In this document: positions 43,930-56,700 of the stretch, piece by piece
Position numbering within the stretch: position 1 is the stretch's first letter
How the letters are laid out: every line of letters starts with the position of its first letter
From: Scedosporium boydii
Lineage: Eukaryota; Ascomycota; Sordariomycetes; Microascales; Microascaceae
DNA: 64,000 nt
NCBI GenBank assembly: GCA_002221725.1
Contig: NJFT01000129.1
Span: forward strand, 1 to 64,000
Direction: 5' to 3'
The notes under the pieces: generated by a model
The model's database searches: none
What the model saw: only the letters and a program-made list of their open reading frames with translations
Told to the model about the DNA's origin: nothing
Translations under genes and position numbers: made by a program

Positions 43930-46009
43930 TCACACAACCTGGGCAACCTGGGCAGCCCGCATCGCCTCTCTCCTATCTCTCCTCTCCCTCCAAGCCTCAT
44001 ACCTCTCCCTCTTCCTCTCCGCCGCCTCCTGCTCCTCCCTCATCTGCACAAGCACGCGACTCTTCGCCCGGATCCTCGCCCCATACCTCCAAAACACCCA
44101 CGGAATCGGAATCATAGCGACCTCCAACAATCCCAGAAACGTACCCGCCCACTGCGGCGTTAACTTCGCATACATGCTAGGTCCGGCAAGGGGTAGGACG
44201 CCGCCAAGGATGCTCCTGAACACGGCGTTACCGGCAAGCGCCGATGCCGCGTAGATACCGTACGATGATGCGAGGTAATTCGACCCGTAGATGAACGAGA
44301 GGGTATTCCCTGCACCGAAAGGGATACCGAAAGCGATGGGCGCCGCCCAATGGATGGTGGTGGGGAGGCCCGTCCAGGAGAAGCCGAGCTGGCCGAGCGG
44401 GGTGAGGATGGCGCCGAGGGTCATGATGCTTCCGGAAGCTTCGGGGAGGATGGCGCCCGTTTCGGGGTCTCGCGGCTGCGCGTTGATGATGCGGCGGAAG
44501 AGGGGTTCGCAGAAGATGACGATGAGGGTGCCGATGCCGATGCCGCTGAAGGAGAGGCCGGTCATGCCTGGGGCCCAGCCGCGGTGTTGGGAGAAGATGA
44601 TGGGGTAGGCGAGGAAACAGAGGTAGAGGATAGAATAAACGAGGGAGATCCTATGGGAATGTTAGGAGTTTTAATTCTTTTCATCATGTTTTGTCAGGGG
44701 ACCAGTGTGGGCGTACCAGAAGTTGAAAAACCACAAGATGGGCTCGGTAGCGCTCAAAATAAAAGGTCTCGCCATATTCGTCTTCAGAAGCTGCCACTTC
44801 GACACCCTCTCGTCATACTTGCACCACCACCGCTCATCATCCGTCTCCTTCCGCCTCCTCGCCGTCTTCCGCTGGAGAATCGTAGGCGCGTAGGTTTCCC
44901 TTAACGTTAGGAGAAGGAGCATGCTGAAGCCCTGGAGCATCAGCACGATCCAGTTGCTCCACCGCCAGCCTAGATACTGAAAGATGAAGCCGCCGACCAA
45001 GGGGCCAGTTACGGGGCCGTTGAGAGGCGCGATGGACCAGAGGGACATGGCGAGGGCTCTGTGTTTTTCGGAGCTGATGTCGACGATGGAGCCGGGGCTG
45101 TTGGTTATGAAGGCGGAGCCGAAGAGTGCTCTTTACACATCGGGGAGAGAGAAGAGAGGGTCACACGTCAGCCTTTTTGAAAGAAGAGTAAAGAAGCAAA
45201 ACAAAAACAAGAAAAACCAGGCGCAGAGGTCGAGATGTGCTCTCATGATTACTGGCAATGAAACTACGAAAAACAACATACCCAAAGAACCTCACAACAA
45301 TCATCTCGGTCAGCGTCTTAGCCAACGCACAAGGAATAATAAGCAAAAGCGACACGACCATGGAACAAAGGTAAACCTTTTGCCTTCCGTAAAGCTCGCT
45401 CAACGGGGCCACGACCAGACTCCCCGCAGCGAGACCGAGGAGATACGTAGTAAGTCCCAGGGTGGCCACGGGAGTCGAGACGTTGAAGTCCTTGATTAGG
45501 CCGGGAATCCCAGCAGTGTAGCTGGTACTATACAGCACGATGACCCAGTTGGAGTAGGACAGCACGCCGATGGTCCAGCTGCGGTACCAGACGGACCAGT
45601 TCCGGGGGTCCTCGGGGTCTCCGGGCTCGAAGGTGACTTCGTAGTCCGGGGGCCGGGAAGCGGAGCTACATATGCTGGTGCCGGTTCGGATGTGGGTCAG
45701 GACATTCTGGATGGCTTCCTCTTCTTCTTCGTCATCATCGTCGTCGCTGTTTCCATCGTCGGCGGCGATGGCGCGTTCGAGATCTTCATAGGTGTCTAGG
45801 CTTTGCGCTTCTTCTTGCTTGACGCTGGCTATTGAGGCTGGTCGGGAATCATCATCTATCTTCTTTTCCTTTTCGGAGGGAGATGAGACTAATGACTGAG
45901 GGAAGGAGGAGGTATGAGGATGCGGGGCGGATCCCGGCGTAGCATCGGCTGGGGAGGGTCGAAGGGGAACAGGAGTCTCTTGGACGTCAATGGCTCTGCC
46001 TTTCTCCAT
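43930..46009 (-). CDS. MFS drug/polyamine:H+ antiporter, DHA1 type
   Basis: This is a plasma-membrane major facilitator of the 12-helix DHA1 class, predicted to export drugs, polyamines or related small molecules; the substrate is not deducible. Three exons, 46009..45282, 45130..44717 and 44650..43930, give 620 aa. The hydrophilic N-terminal tail of about 150 residues ends in a run of Asp/Glu. The family signature DPEDPRNWS comes just before helix 1. LSELYGRQKVY lies in the loop between helices 2 and 3, and LNGPVTGPLVGGF after helix 4 is the antiporter motif C region. A long central cytosolic loop (RKTARRRKETDDERWW) separates the halves. The C-terminus is highly charged. The first intron (151 nt) is the longest in the window. 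Confidence 0.93.
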
Positions 46010-46308
46010 GACTGGGGGAGAGACTTAGAGGACCGATGACAGGACGACTCCCGGCACAGGTATGGGGACGGGACAAGGATCTGGAAGGAAAGAAAAAAAA
46101 AAGAATATACAATCAATTGCTTGTACTAAACATGAGAAAGCCAAATAATCGAGATAGGACCAATTCTCCCATTGACATTTCACACACAAAGGACTAAACC
46201 AGTACAGAGGGGGAATATGGCGAAACGAGAGAAAGAAGGGAGGGTTGGGCCGAGGCACATCCGGAGTAACGAACTAACATAACGGAGAGAGATGAGATGG
46301 AACATATA

Positions 46309-46323
46309 TGTGTGTGTGTGTGT
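46309..46323. repeat. TG dinucleotide microsatellite
   Basis: An uninterrupted TG run of about seven units, preceded by ATAT. Confidence 0.8.
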
Positions 46324-48624
46324 ATGTCCGGATGCGTACACTACCGTCCGCTACGAGTACGGGAGGTGGGCAAGGCCCAATTAGAGAGGCAATCACGTCT
46401 TTCCCACGGACTCCATACGGACTAGGGTCTAGCTGTGAAGGACACTATTCGTACAATGCAGTTGGTTGCCCCCATGCCCCGTACGAAGTATGGTAGGATT
46501 CAACAGAAGATGAAAAAGAAAAAAAAGAAAAAAAAAAAAGTGCTAGCTGCGGAAGGGAGTGGAGGTGGTGGAAGAGGAGGTGGAGGGCGGGGGGCAAACT
46601 AGCGTAGAGGGTCCGCAACGACAAGGGCCAAGACTGGACAATGGACAAGGCGCATTCGACATTGGGCATTGGTCAATGGGCGTAGGACGAAAAAAAACAG
46701 TTGGGGACATGGGACATATGACAAACCCAATCATTTTCATTACCGGAACCGGATGCCGAGTGGAGTCTTGGTTGCGGGCCTAGGGCCGTCCTGGGGATTG
46801 GGGGAGGAAGGGCAGGGAGGGATCTTCCTGATGGGGGGATGATGGATCAGTAGATGGAGATGGATGGGGGGCCAACTGGGGTCAACGTCGCCTCGACGGA
46901 GTCGTAGCGGGTCCAGGGATCGACGACATCACTTCGTAACTGTAACTACTTGCGCGCTAGTATCAGAGCATCGCCATGTGTGTGTCGTATCGTTCGTGGG
47001 GTCGGTCAGCGGGAAGAGAATTGCGATCGCCGTGGAGGAGGAGCCAGAAGCAGAAGAACATCTGAGGAATATCAGAGTGCCACGTCGAGATATTCGGCTT
47101 CAACATTTCCAACATTGGAGCAGCTTGGGCACGCTCGCCGCGTACAGGTCGACCAGCTGATCGTGATATCTTCCCAAGAGGGCTAAGGTTACTCATTCAC
47201 CTGAGATCCAGAGTCTGTCTAAAAGGGAATAGAGCGTTCAAATCTGATCAATGTTGGCCCCACTCCCCCTTTCGTGGATTCGGTTCGGTTCCGGCTACTG
47301 AATTGGACAGGACGAGATGTTCCCTTGACTGGAGCGAAGAAAGTCCACTTCATATCGAGGTCAGTGCTTCTCAACCGGCGCGCGTCCGAAAAAAATGCAG
47401 AAAAAAGTCCGCCAGACCGTATAAGTTCGATGCCCAATGATACGGTTCTCACGATGCTTTCTGTTTCAACTATGGCAAAACCAAAGGAGCGGTCGGCGGC
47501 CCATCTCACCGGCTCTCGCCCATATGGCAACAATGCATGGATGGGTGGCTTGCAGAGCATTAGCTTGACGCGACGACGGACGGACGGTCTTTATCGGCTC
47601 TTAGCTCGCGGAAGCTGTTATTGAAAAACGAGCACGAGGAAGGAAAAAAAGTCAACGAAGTGGCGGAATCAAGGGCGCGGAGCGGGGTCCCCTTGGGCTG
47701 CCCTGGGCTGAACTGGGCTGGGCAAAGTATAGCGGAGCCGGTGGAGGGCCTGTAATTACAAGTGTGGGTTCCCGGCACTTTTTTCGTTTCCCTTTGCCCT
47801 TCCGCTGGATCTTGGAGTTTGTTGCCATCAAATCTTGATCGCTTTGATCTTGATATCAAGCAACGATTTCCGAGATCTGATCACCATCACATTTTCTCGG
47901 CCTGCATGTGAATCGCCAACACGTCAACGAATGCAAAGTGAAAAGGGCGGTATGATGTTGGAAATTCCTCCGATCTTCGGATCCGAAAAGAGACAATTGG
48001 GAAGCAAGTGATCGACATCGAGTGCAAACATTGAAGAGAGAGACGAAAACATGGAACCAATCAGAAAACGGGTCTGTCCCAAACTTGCTCGAAGGCTTAA
48101 TTGACTCCAAAAACGGCTTAGAAATGCAAAAGGAACAATTGAAGTGGAGATGCGAGTCATGGATGTTTCTGATATGTGAATCTTTTCAGATAACTGATAT
48201 TTACGTATTTCATTCATGCTCGTATTCGTATAAACGAGCCGCGGTTCAACATCGACTGCCTCCAGCCTTTTCTTGAAACTAATTTTCTGGCACTCCCTCG
48301 AAAACCCCAAAGGGAAAGGGCGAAAAAAAGATTATCAAAATCAAGGCAAGAAGGAGAAGAGCCCAGACTTCAACACTCTTCTGGGCCTTACCTGGTCAAC
48401 AGCCCATGACAACAGAAGAGTGCACAATCGACTCGCCTCCACTCTCGCCAAGCACCAGAAAGCTTAAAGCTAACCCCCAAAGAGCCCAGCCAATGGCTTT
48501 AAACACAACATTGAACCTACTCTAGCTCCCTCGCGTATCGAAGCGGAATTTAGATTTACGGGGTGAAGAGAATGTTATCTCCTAACCTCTCCTCCTTCTC
48601 CGCGTTACAGTCACGCCGGTTTAC

Positions 48625-48714
48625 CTCCGTCGGCGGTTTGTCAATATTTGTCAATATTTTAAGAAAAAAAAGAAAAAAAAAAAAAAAAAAAAAAACCAGC
48701 TCCGTCGGCGGTTT
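48625..48714. mobile_element. Possible retroposition footprint: poly-A flanked by 15-bp direct repeat
   Basis: A 15-bp sequence, CTCCGTCGGCGGTTT, occurs at 48625-48639 and again at 48700-48714. The 60 bp between them consist of two tandem copies of GTCAATATTT (48640-48659) and an A-rich tract to about 48695. That is the structure left by target-primed reverse transcription of a severely 5'-truncated poly-A element with a target-site duplication. A third, partial copy (48717-48726) means slippage in a pre-existing repeat is an alternative. Confidence 0.4.
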
Positions 48715-49365
48715 AGCTCCGTCGGCCCATGAAGTATTCATCGGGAACAAAAAAATATCAATTGACGTCCACCCCGCGCCGTTTCCGCCCTTCAACGTCC
48801 TGCGGACCGAGGCCTCCGGGGTTTTGCGAGCTCGCGTCGCGAAATGATCAATGATCTGCAGCTTTTACCCCTCATCTGCAACTGGCAGATGATGGATGAC
48901 GGAGCAGAGCTGACCTTTCTCTCCGATGACGTACTTGTACGCTAACCTGACTTGGAGCCGCCTTGACTCGATTGACTTTTAGACGAGGTGTTCCGCTTCA
49001 ACCCCAACACGCTCGAGATATCGAAGCACATCCACCCATGGCTTCGGGGTTCGTATCACGATTACCAATTAAGATGTTCAACTCCTCAAGTCAAGTGCGG
49101 AAGCAGAGAGCATCCTGCCCCGAAGAATATTTCCTTCTGTTCAATCATCTCTATTAAACAAGCCCCCCTCAACCAGATACTGGGGTATTGAAGAAAGAAA
49201 ATTACAGAAAAATCAGAAGAACGAACTCACAGAGTATTCTACCCCAGCTCCTTACTTTTTCAGTATCCAAGGAGATAGACCAAAGAAAATAATTACACTA
49301 GGATTATCATCATCACCCGCAACCTCTGCAAAGTGAGGACGTGATGGTCGAGGGAAGAGCAGAAA

Positions 49366-49400
49366 AGGGAAAGGGGGAAGGGGGAAGGGGGAAGGGGGAA
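49366..49400. repeat. G-rich purine microsatellite
   Basis: Four to five tandem copies of AGGGGGA, pure purine on the plus strand. Confidence 0.85.
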
Positions 49401-50258
49401 GCGAGAAAAGAGTAAGCCTAAAGAATAATCCCAGACACGCCACACATTCCACCTACAGACAGCCAGAAGACCGCAACGCACGAGGCCAAGAAGGAGAATC
49501 GCCAGAAAGAAAAAGCAACAACACACATGACGCAAGGTGACCGGCTGTTCCGAGTCTATCGGACGCTGAATGGGTCTTGTCTTGAAACAAATACATCGAT
49601 CAATATCACCACGCGCAAGGAAGCTCAACAGATAGACAGCGGGGGAACAATTGCCAATCCCCCAAAAAGAAAAAAAAAAAAAAAAGAATAAAGCAGATAC
49701 ACTAAATCAAATAGACCTCTCCTTAATCTCATTATCCAACTCGCTTGTCCGTTTATTCCTCGCATCCCATCCCATACCGCATCCCCTGGCCTGGCCCGCC
49801 GTTTTTGGTCGCAGAAAAGTCACTCTGCAGCATAACCGTTCTAAAACCCTCACGCCAAACGTAAAAGAGTAAAACGTAAACGTGAAATAGACCTCATTTC
49901 CCTGGAGGCTTGCCGTCCCCAAGTCCGCAGTATTGCAGACTGCGTATGCCCCCGAAATAAATCAGAACCGGGACTCCTCCAAAGAAACCGCAACACCGAG
50001 AGTCCGCACGCGTATATTAGCGAATTTGTAAACAGTTCCGTGTGTTCCAAGAAGAGACCAGAGGCTTCCTAGCCTCGAGAATGAAGAAAGAGATAGGAAA
50101 GGGATATCAAAGGGGAAACACCCAGAGATAGAAATCTTCAATCTGCCCGTTGTCCGACGCTAAACCTTCGCTGTACTAAGAAGTTCACAATAACCGTCAC
50201 ATCATCAATCCTTAACATAAATGCTGTGTAATTTGGGTGCCGCAAGTTGAAATCCACC

Positions 50259-52813
50259 TTAGAAGAGGAACCTCAACTCATAGCCCTGCCGAATTTGGTG
50301 CTGCGATGTACCCGTATCGTCGTCACCGGTATCAACCATCATCTCCCATTCGGTTTTGAGAGGAGCACCACCATTGTTGACCTCGGTCATCTCCATAATC
50401 ATGTCTTGACCCTCGTCCACCTCGCGGATGACATCATCGTCTATTTCAACTTCAACACCGCTAGGAAGGACGCGGATCATCCTCTGGATCCTCGAGGGTT
50501 CCAAATCCCATTTGGCACCAATCCGAGTCCTGAACTCACTTTCTGTGCGCTTCATTAGGTAGATGGCTTTGTAGAGTTTCCGCTTAGACTGAGCGGCTCC
50601 CTGCTCTCGGCGAAGAATGTAGAAGCACGCCGCGGGCTTCACATCCCTCTCGGGCGGCGGTCTATAGCTGGAGTCGACATCCACGGCTTCTATCCAGCCG
50701 CCGAGGTTTCCGCCCGCATGGTCCGGCCTCTTGATCAGAAACGGCTTATCAGGGACACCACGGACGCCATCACTTCCATCTACACTCCACCGTCCCCCAA
50801 TCCCCGAAACTTGGGATGCCAAGGACGGAGACCTTGTGGACGGAGATACTAGAGACGAGCTGGCAACTGAGCTGCGGCCACTCCGCGCCTGCCACGCGGC
50901 ACTATGTCGATCCTCAAACCTAGAAAAGTCGGGGTCTCCGGGGAGAGCCACGGGATGTAAGTCGGGGTCGTCGAGCTCCTCGCCACGGAGAAAGAGAATG
51001 CTGACAGGTCGGGTGCTAGTAAACATATCCTGAAGCGCCTGAAGCTTGGCATGCCAGTCGTCTTCAGCTGGCGCCTTACTTGACCCATTTGCCGAGCTGC
51101 CCGAAGACATTGACCAGGTCCTCTTGTGCTTCTGAACTTTTCCAGGACGCTGAGGGTCCAGTTTGTTGTTATTTGTACTCGTTCGCTTGCGTTTGCCGAA
51201 ATCCTTCATGCCGCTCTCCACCTGGGCTATTTGCTGCTTAAGTTTATCGATGCTTTTCTTGACATGGGCAATGTCGTTGGACAGCTTTCGCTCCGCTCCG
51301 TGATCACGGAACAGTTTGGCCTTGCAAAAGCATACCTCGACCGACCCGTCGCTAGGTGGGGGCTTCGACGTGTCAATCGGGTACGGACTGGTCTTGGCAC
51401 ACAGCCGGATAGGAATCCCCTTGACTCCTTTAGAATGGCTAAAATCAGTCGAGAGGAAATTAAATCGAACAGCAATGTTGACTTCGGCGGCTCCGTTGGC
51501 ACCAGGAGTCCAGATCACAGAGAACCCGTCGAAGGATGAGCTTTCCAGTTCCACTTTCGTTCGCTTGTCGTCCCCCTCCCGGGCGTCTCTAGCTTCGATG
51601 AACTCAACGGCCTGCAGCTTGCCCCCTCTCTGGTGAGCCTCGTTCGTACCCCTGCCTTCCTTCCATAGGCTCCAGCAAGCAGCTGGTCTTCGTCTCTGCT
51701 GCTCATCTTCGAAGGACACACGGACAAAGGTTCGGTAGCGAGTGCCGGGCTCTATGGGAAGAGTTGCAGAAGTATCTATAACGGAAAGAGAGTACGCTTG
51801 GCCTTTATTCAGGTAGGTAATCGGGATTTCGTCGATATGCTTGATCATGGCTGTCGGAGCGTTGAGTGTGGCATGGAATCGGAACTTTTCAGCCCCTGGT
51901 GGGAGGGGCGCGGCCATGTTCAAGGCGTTATATTGCCGGCGGCCATCGACGCCTGCTACAGGGGGCATACCATGGAACCCGCCCGGAATGACACCCACCC
52001 GTTCATCGGCATTAATGGGTAGGCCATCGTGGTCCATAGAGTCGAAGCTAGCATCTGGATGTTGCACAAATGTCGTCGGAGCAAAAGACCCTTGTGGTGG
52101 TGGTGGAGCGGTGGAAACGAAGCCTCCGTTGAAGGGGCCCATCTGCATAGCCTGGAAATGATTCATGTCTATCATGGCTCCCGGGTTGTTCATGGAAGTT
52201 TCCGATGTCGAGAGCGGAAGGGGAGTATTAAGGCCGATCCCCAGACCTAGGGTTGGCGTCTGCAGGTCCCCGGACTGGGGATGGTAAACCGTGTTGCTGC
52301 CATTGGGAGTCGGCGTGTAGTAGCCTCCTGTCGCACTCGAAAATCCGGCGAAGGCGAAGGAATTCGGATCAAGCAAGGATGGCGTAAATCGCCATGGTTC
52401 ATTCGTCGCGCGTGGAGTCGGGTCCTGATCCCTAAAAGTGTCATGCGGAAGCCCCGGATTTCTGCAACACATAGCGCCGCATCAGTACAAAGAACCTCAG
52501 GAGAGCGAAGGATAAGTGTTAATACCCGTCATGAATGTGTGGATTATCACCAGCGGCCGAGGTGCCTGCCGCACGAACGGGGCCCCCGGTCGACGGTATC
52601 GTTCCCGCAGCAGCAACTTCCGGAAATTGTTGCCTGAAGTCGGCTAGGAGGTCGTCTCCGGGCTTTTGCGAGCTTCTTCGAGACGCGCAACGAGTTGCCT
52701 GTTAGCTATTCGATCACTCTGTACGAGCCTGTGGATAAGCACACAACGCGCGAGAAGACGATGCGATGCGACTGGTGATATGGTTGCGCGCAAGCATACC
52801 TTTGACGAATCAT
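50259..52813 (-). CDS. csp-2: Grainyhead/CP2-family transcription factor
   Basis: This is a nuclear regulator of the grainyhead/CP2 family. Its Neurospora member, csp-2, controls conidial separation and wall remodelling (family knowledge). Exons on the minus strand: 52813..52800 (14 nt), 52675..52526 and 52461..50259, giving 788 aa. The CP2 domain (about 248-470) begins FRFHATLNAPTAMIKH and contains PITYLNKGQAYSLSVID, RTFVRVSFEDE, SSSFDGFSVIWTPG and FSHSKGVKGIPIRLC. A Lys-rich coiled stretch follows (VKKSIDKLKQQIAQVESG). A C-terminal domain (about 611-788) ends the protein. The N-terminus joins MIRQ to QKPGDDLLADFRQQFPE. The second exon has a NAGNAG acceptor (52675 or 52672), which adds or drops one residue. 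The first exon is inferred from frame and splice signals only. Confidence 0.93.
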
Positions 52814-53628
52814 ATTGGCGCACTTGAAGACTCTTCGCCTATGTTCTAGGACATCAAACCGTACTCAACCTGGGAATCTTTACATTCAAGCCTTCCCTAT
52901 ATCCGCGTCAACTCTTCGATGTAAATAAGGCCTGTCGCTCGAAAGAATGGAAGAGAGTTGGGTGGTGCGTGGGTCGATGTCGATGGCACTTGACGCAAGC
53001 GCGTGAGGTGAAGCAACCTTCGGGGCTGATCAGGCTAGATTGAGAGACTGTAGTACCACCTGCTTTCGAAATATATTCCCCTTCTTCTTTCCCGAATTCC
53101 GCCTTTATTCTTCTTCTTCTTTTTCCCTTTCAAACCCAAAAATTTCCGAGATTCAGGTAACCCTGGCGTAGGAGGTGTCATGGAAGAATACGGACCGAGC
53201 AGCAGGAGCCAGAGGCATCAAAAAAGAAAACGAGAGCTGGGCTCCAGACTGTTCAGGCGCGAAGATATGTTCCAGTATGGCAGTTGAAGAGTCAATGACG
53301 TTTACACGTCTAGAAGGACAGATCGGAAGCGAAACGGGCGGGGAAGGTAAGGGATATTGATGAGCCGAACATAGATTGGTCGGCCGAGAGATTGATACTG
53401 GAGACGAGCAGCGAGCGGGTGCCACTTGAGAGTGAAGGGTATTAATATAGAACTAGTGGGGGGTTTCCTCCCATACGCATACGAGAGAATCCTCAGTAAT
53501 AGAGTGCCCTTTGTATGATGGAAAATAACCGAAGTGCGAATGGGCGTGATGAAAGAAAGAAAAGTGGTCGGTCTTGAGAAAGTGCTAGGTATGTTACGGG
53601 TGGCGACGATATAAACCGAATAGGAATA

Positions 53629-53716
53629 AGAGAAGAGAGAAAAGAGAAAAGAGAAAAGAAAAAAGAAAAAAGAAAAAAGAAAAAAGAAAAAAGAAAAAAG
53701 AAAAATAGAAAAGAGA
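53629..53716. repeat. GAAAAA-type purine microsatellite
   Basis: About 88 bp of tandem AAAAGAG and AAAAAAG units, uninterrupted purine apart from one T. It lies about 0.8 kb upstream of the CP2 factor start. Confidence 0.9.
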
Positions 53717-56700
53717 CAAAAATCAGAGATGGTGGGAGGTGAGATTAGAGAAGGAGCAATGGGGAGAGCAATCTTGAGTCGTAAGCAGGTGTTGTTTCCT
53801 CACTTATTTACACAGGTTGCTGAAGCAGCAAGAACTCAAAAATAATTCCAATGCCTTGCCCCAGATTTGAGTTAAGTAGCTCGATGATCTCTGTGGCAAG
53901 ATTGGGAGAGCAAAAAGAGGAGAAAAAAAAATGAAAAAAAAAACATTTGCGTAGGAGAGAGAACTCGTTCCAGCGGTGCTGTTTGTATCTTTGGAGGAGA
54001 AAAAGAGGGTACTGGAGATACAAGGGCTCTAGTCGCAATGGACATTGATGGACGGACATCAATGTTCGCCCATCGATCGAGAAGGTGTGCTGCGATTAGG
54101 TGTTAATATGTGATTAGCCGCTAATCGGCGGGACGGCGGGACACCGTTATGTGCTGAAGGGCGAAGTACATACTGGCTGCAGGAAGTGCTGCGCAATGGA
54201 TGGGGTACAAAGTCGACTGGGTGCTTGGCAAAACCCCACCGTTTTGCCTCCAGGAACAGAGAACTTCTGTAGTGTACACAGGTACCTGTATATACACTAC
54301 TTCGTACGGCCACTGTCACAAGTACATTGATACATTGATCAATACGAAGGGATCAAAGGACAGCCGTGGAGCGTAACGAGGACAGATAGAAACTGCCAAA
54401 TGCCATAGAAAGACAGGACGTAATAATAGTGATGTATCTAGAGATATCAATGCTGATCCTGTGTGATATTCATTGATTAATCTCCGTAATAAACAGTGCT
54501 GTAGAGGTGGAGATCAGAGGATTGATTTTGATTCCCTCAACATCGAACTCGGTAATATGTGAGGTAAGATTGTCGAATCTCGGGTGGTTAGAAAGTATGA
54601 GATACAGTCAATGTCTCTCCTTGTGTGATGCCACCAAAGTACCGGTACAAAAGATTGAAGGCGAGATGTCAATGTTTTGGGCTGTTCATCCTCGACGTTC
54701 TCAAGGATACTCCAACCTCCCAGCCTCTTGATTGGGGTGTGCTGGATCCCCCGACCTATACTTTCCGCCCATCAGCGTCCTGTAATCAATCCATTTCCGT
54801 CCTCATTGCTCAGCTCGATGCCCTCCACACCCACATCCCTGTACTTCGTAAAGCTCCTCCTCCTTCGTACTCCTTTCCGCTTGTTCAGACGGCAATTCGA
54901 AGCCTGTAGGGTTCAAGAACCCTGATCCCTGAGCAGCTTTGGAACACACTTGTATTTAGATCGCCGCTCCGTCAAATTCTCTAGCCCGACTTATACACCT
55001 TACGTCCGAGTATCTACTATCTTCGAAGGAGAGGTCAACAACGGGCTAGGATATGGCATTTTTCAAGCCCACACCTCATGTGCGGAGAAGTCCTCTGAAG
55101 CCTCGATTCTCACAGAACGTCTCTTCAACGAACAACGGCTCACCGCTCTCGAAGGAATTTGAGGAGGAAAGCAACTCCACAGATACTTTTCGAAGCACGG
55201 CTACAGGCTTCATGGTGTGGTATGGCATGCAGATGGACGATCCTGGGAACGCCCCAGATGGGATGTGATTCGACGACAGTTTACCTGGACTCGTCCTGGT
55301 TGGTTCGTCTGAAAATCTCGAATCCGCCGGCGTCCCTTCCCGGACGCCACTGATCTCTCAAACCCACCAAAAGAGTGTGCTGGGGGCGATATTTTGAAAC
55401 TAGGACTTTGCATTGTCGAAGTTGATGGCAAGTACTTGTACTTTGTACATTAGATTTCAACGCGGATCTCCACCGCCGGGCTCCGCCCCTCGTGATGGTT
55501 GATCCGAGAAATGCGACTTTACAAACGAAAAAGAAAAAAAAAAAAGAAAAAAAAAAAGCAGTTTCCTTTTTTATCTTTTTTGAGCATTGTCTCTCGCTTG
55601 AAGAACCCTAACTGTTAGGCCATGAGACAGACGGCGATATAGCTCGCTGACGTTCTTTGTATTACGAGGTCATAATCTCTTCCTTCGCTGGAACTCCAGG
55701 AGGAGGAGATTGGGATTCATACTAGATGTCTCCACAAAACGCTGTTCAGTTAAAAGCTGCCCGCCCGATTTGGCATATATGCTGAAAGATCATAGGAGGA
55801 AACCCTCAATGTTGTCCAAACGCGAGACGCAGCCCGCGATAATACGTTCTCCTCACTCCTCTACTCATGCACGATGAGGTAAGAGAAGACCTCGCTCAAC
55901 CCCACCGTATGAAAAGAAGAAAAAAAGTCTCTGCATTGTACGCCGCCAGTGGGAGGCCGGAGTCCCACAAAATTCCTTTAGATTCAATTCGAGACACTGG
56001 AGAACATCTTGTTCAATGCTCTCCTTTGTTTACTCCTCGATTCGTTCGGCAGATGCAAAACCAGCGTTGCCAGATCAGAGTTGGCGGGTTCCTGAACTCT
56101 ATCTATTGACATTTCCCCCCTGGCGTCAACTTCCTTTAGACTTTGGCAGCTCTGTTACTTTGATCCTTAAGGCTTATCCATGCGTGCCCCTTTGGTGTAA
56201 ACGAGGCTAACATTCGGAGACCGCTTGTCGGTCGGCATCCCTCGCCCTCGGCGACTGGAACCTTTTCTAGTTCAGCCTTGGCCGACGTTAATGTCTTCTC
56301 TCCGGGTCCCCACGATGACAACAACTACCGATCACAAGTGGTTCGGCCGTTTCATCACTCCTCTGGTCCCCGTTCGCTTCTCGGCGCTGCCGTGATCCGA
56401 AAACGAGTAGGGCATTAACGCTATGGGTCGAGGACAGAGACTAATAAGCCCCCCAAGACCCCCCAAAGAAGGGTACACAATGCTAGGATCTACTACTTCG
56501 TAGGATGTAGGTACGCCGCCCCTGCGCTGTACGGGGAGGCGGTGCTATTATTACGGCCTGTCCCACCCGTGATTGCTCACAAAACGATGATCCAGATCAT
56601 ACGGCCTCGAGCAAAGGGAGGGTAGAATCGCATCATTACCCCCACCATGGCGAAAACGGTACTTGTGTTGGGATTGTCGAGAAGTACATTTTTTATTACG

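Larger units (their letters stand above)
46010..50258. other. Intergenic gap, 4.2 kb
   Basis: This lies between the MFS start and the CP2 factor stop, both on the minus strand. It contains a TG microsatellite (46309-46323), a TACTTCGTA copy in reverse (46482-46490), a possible retroposon footprint (48625-48714) and a G-rich purine microsatellite (49366-49400). Frames up to about 130 codons occur on both strands, but none resembles a protein I know. Confidence 0.5.

Noticed and set aside
55525..55558. A-rich tract as a second retroposon footprint
   Set aside because: No flanking direct repeat could be found, so it is treated as simple sequence.
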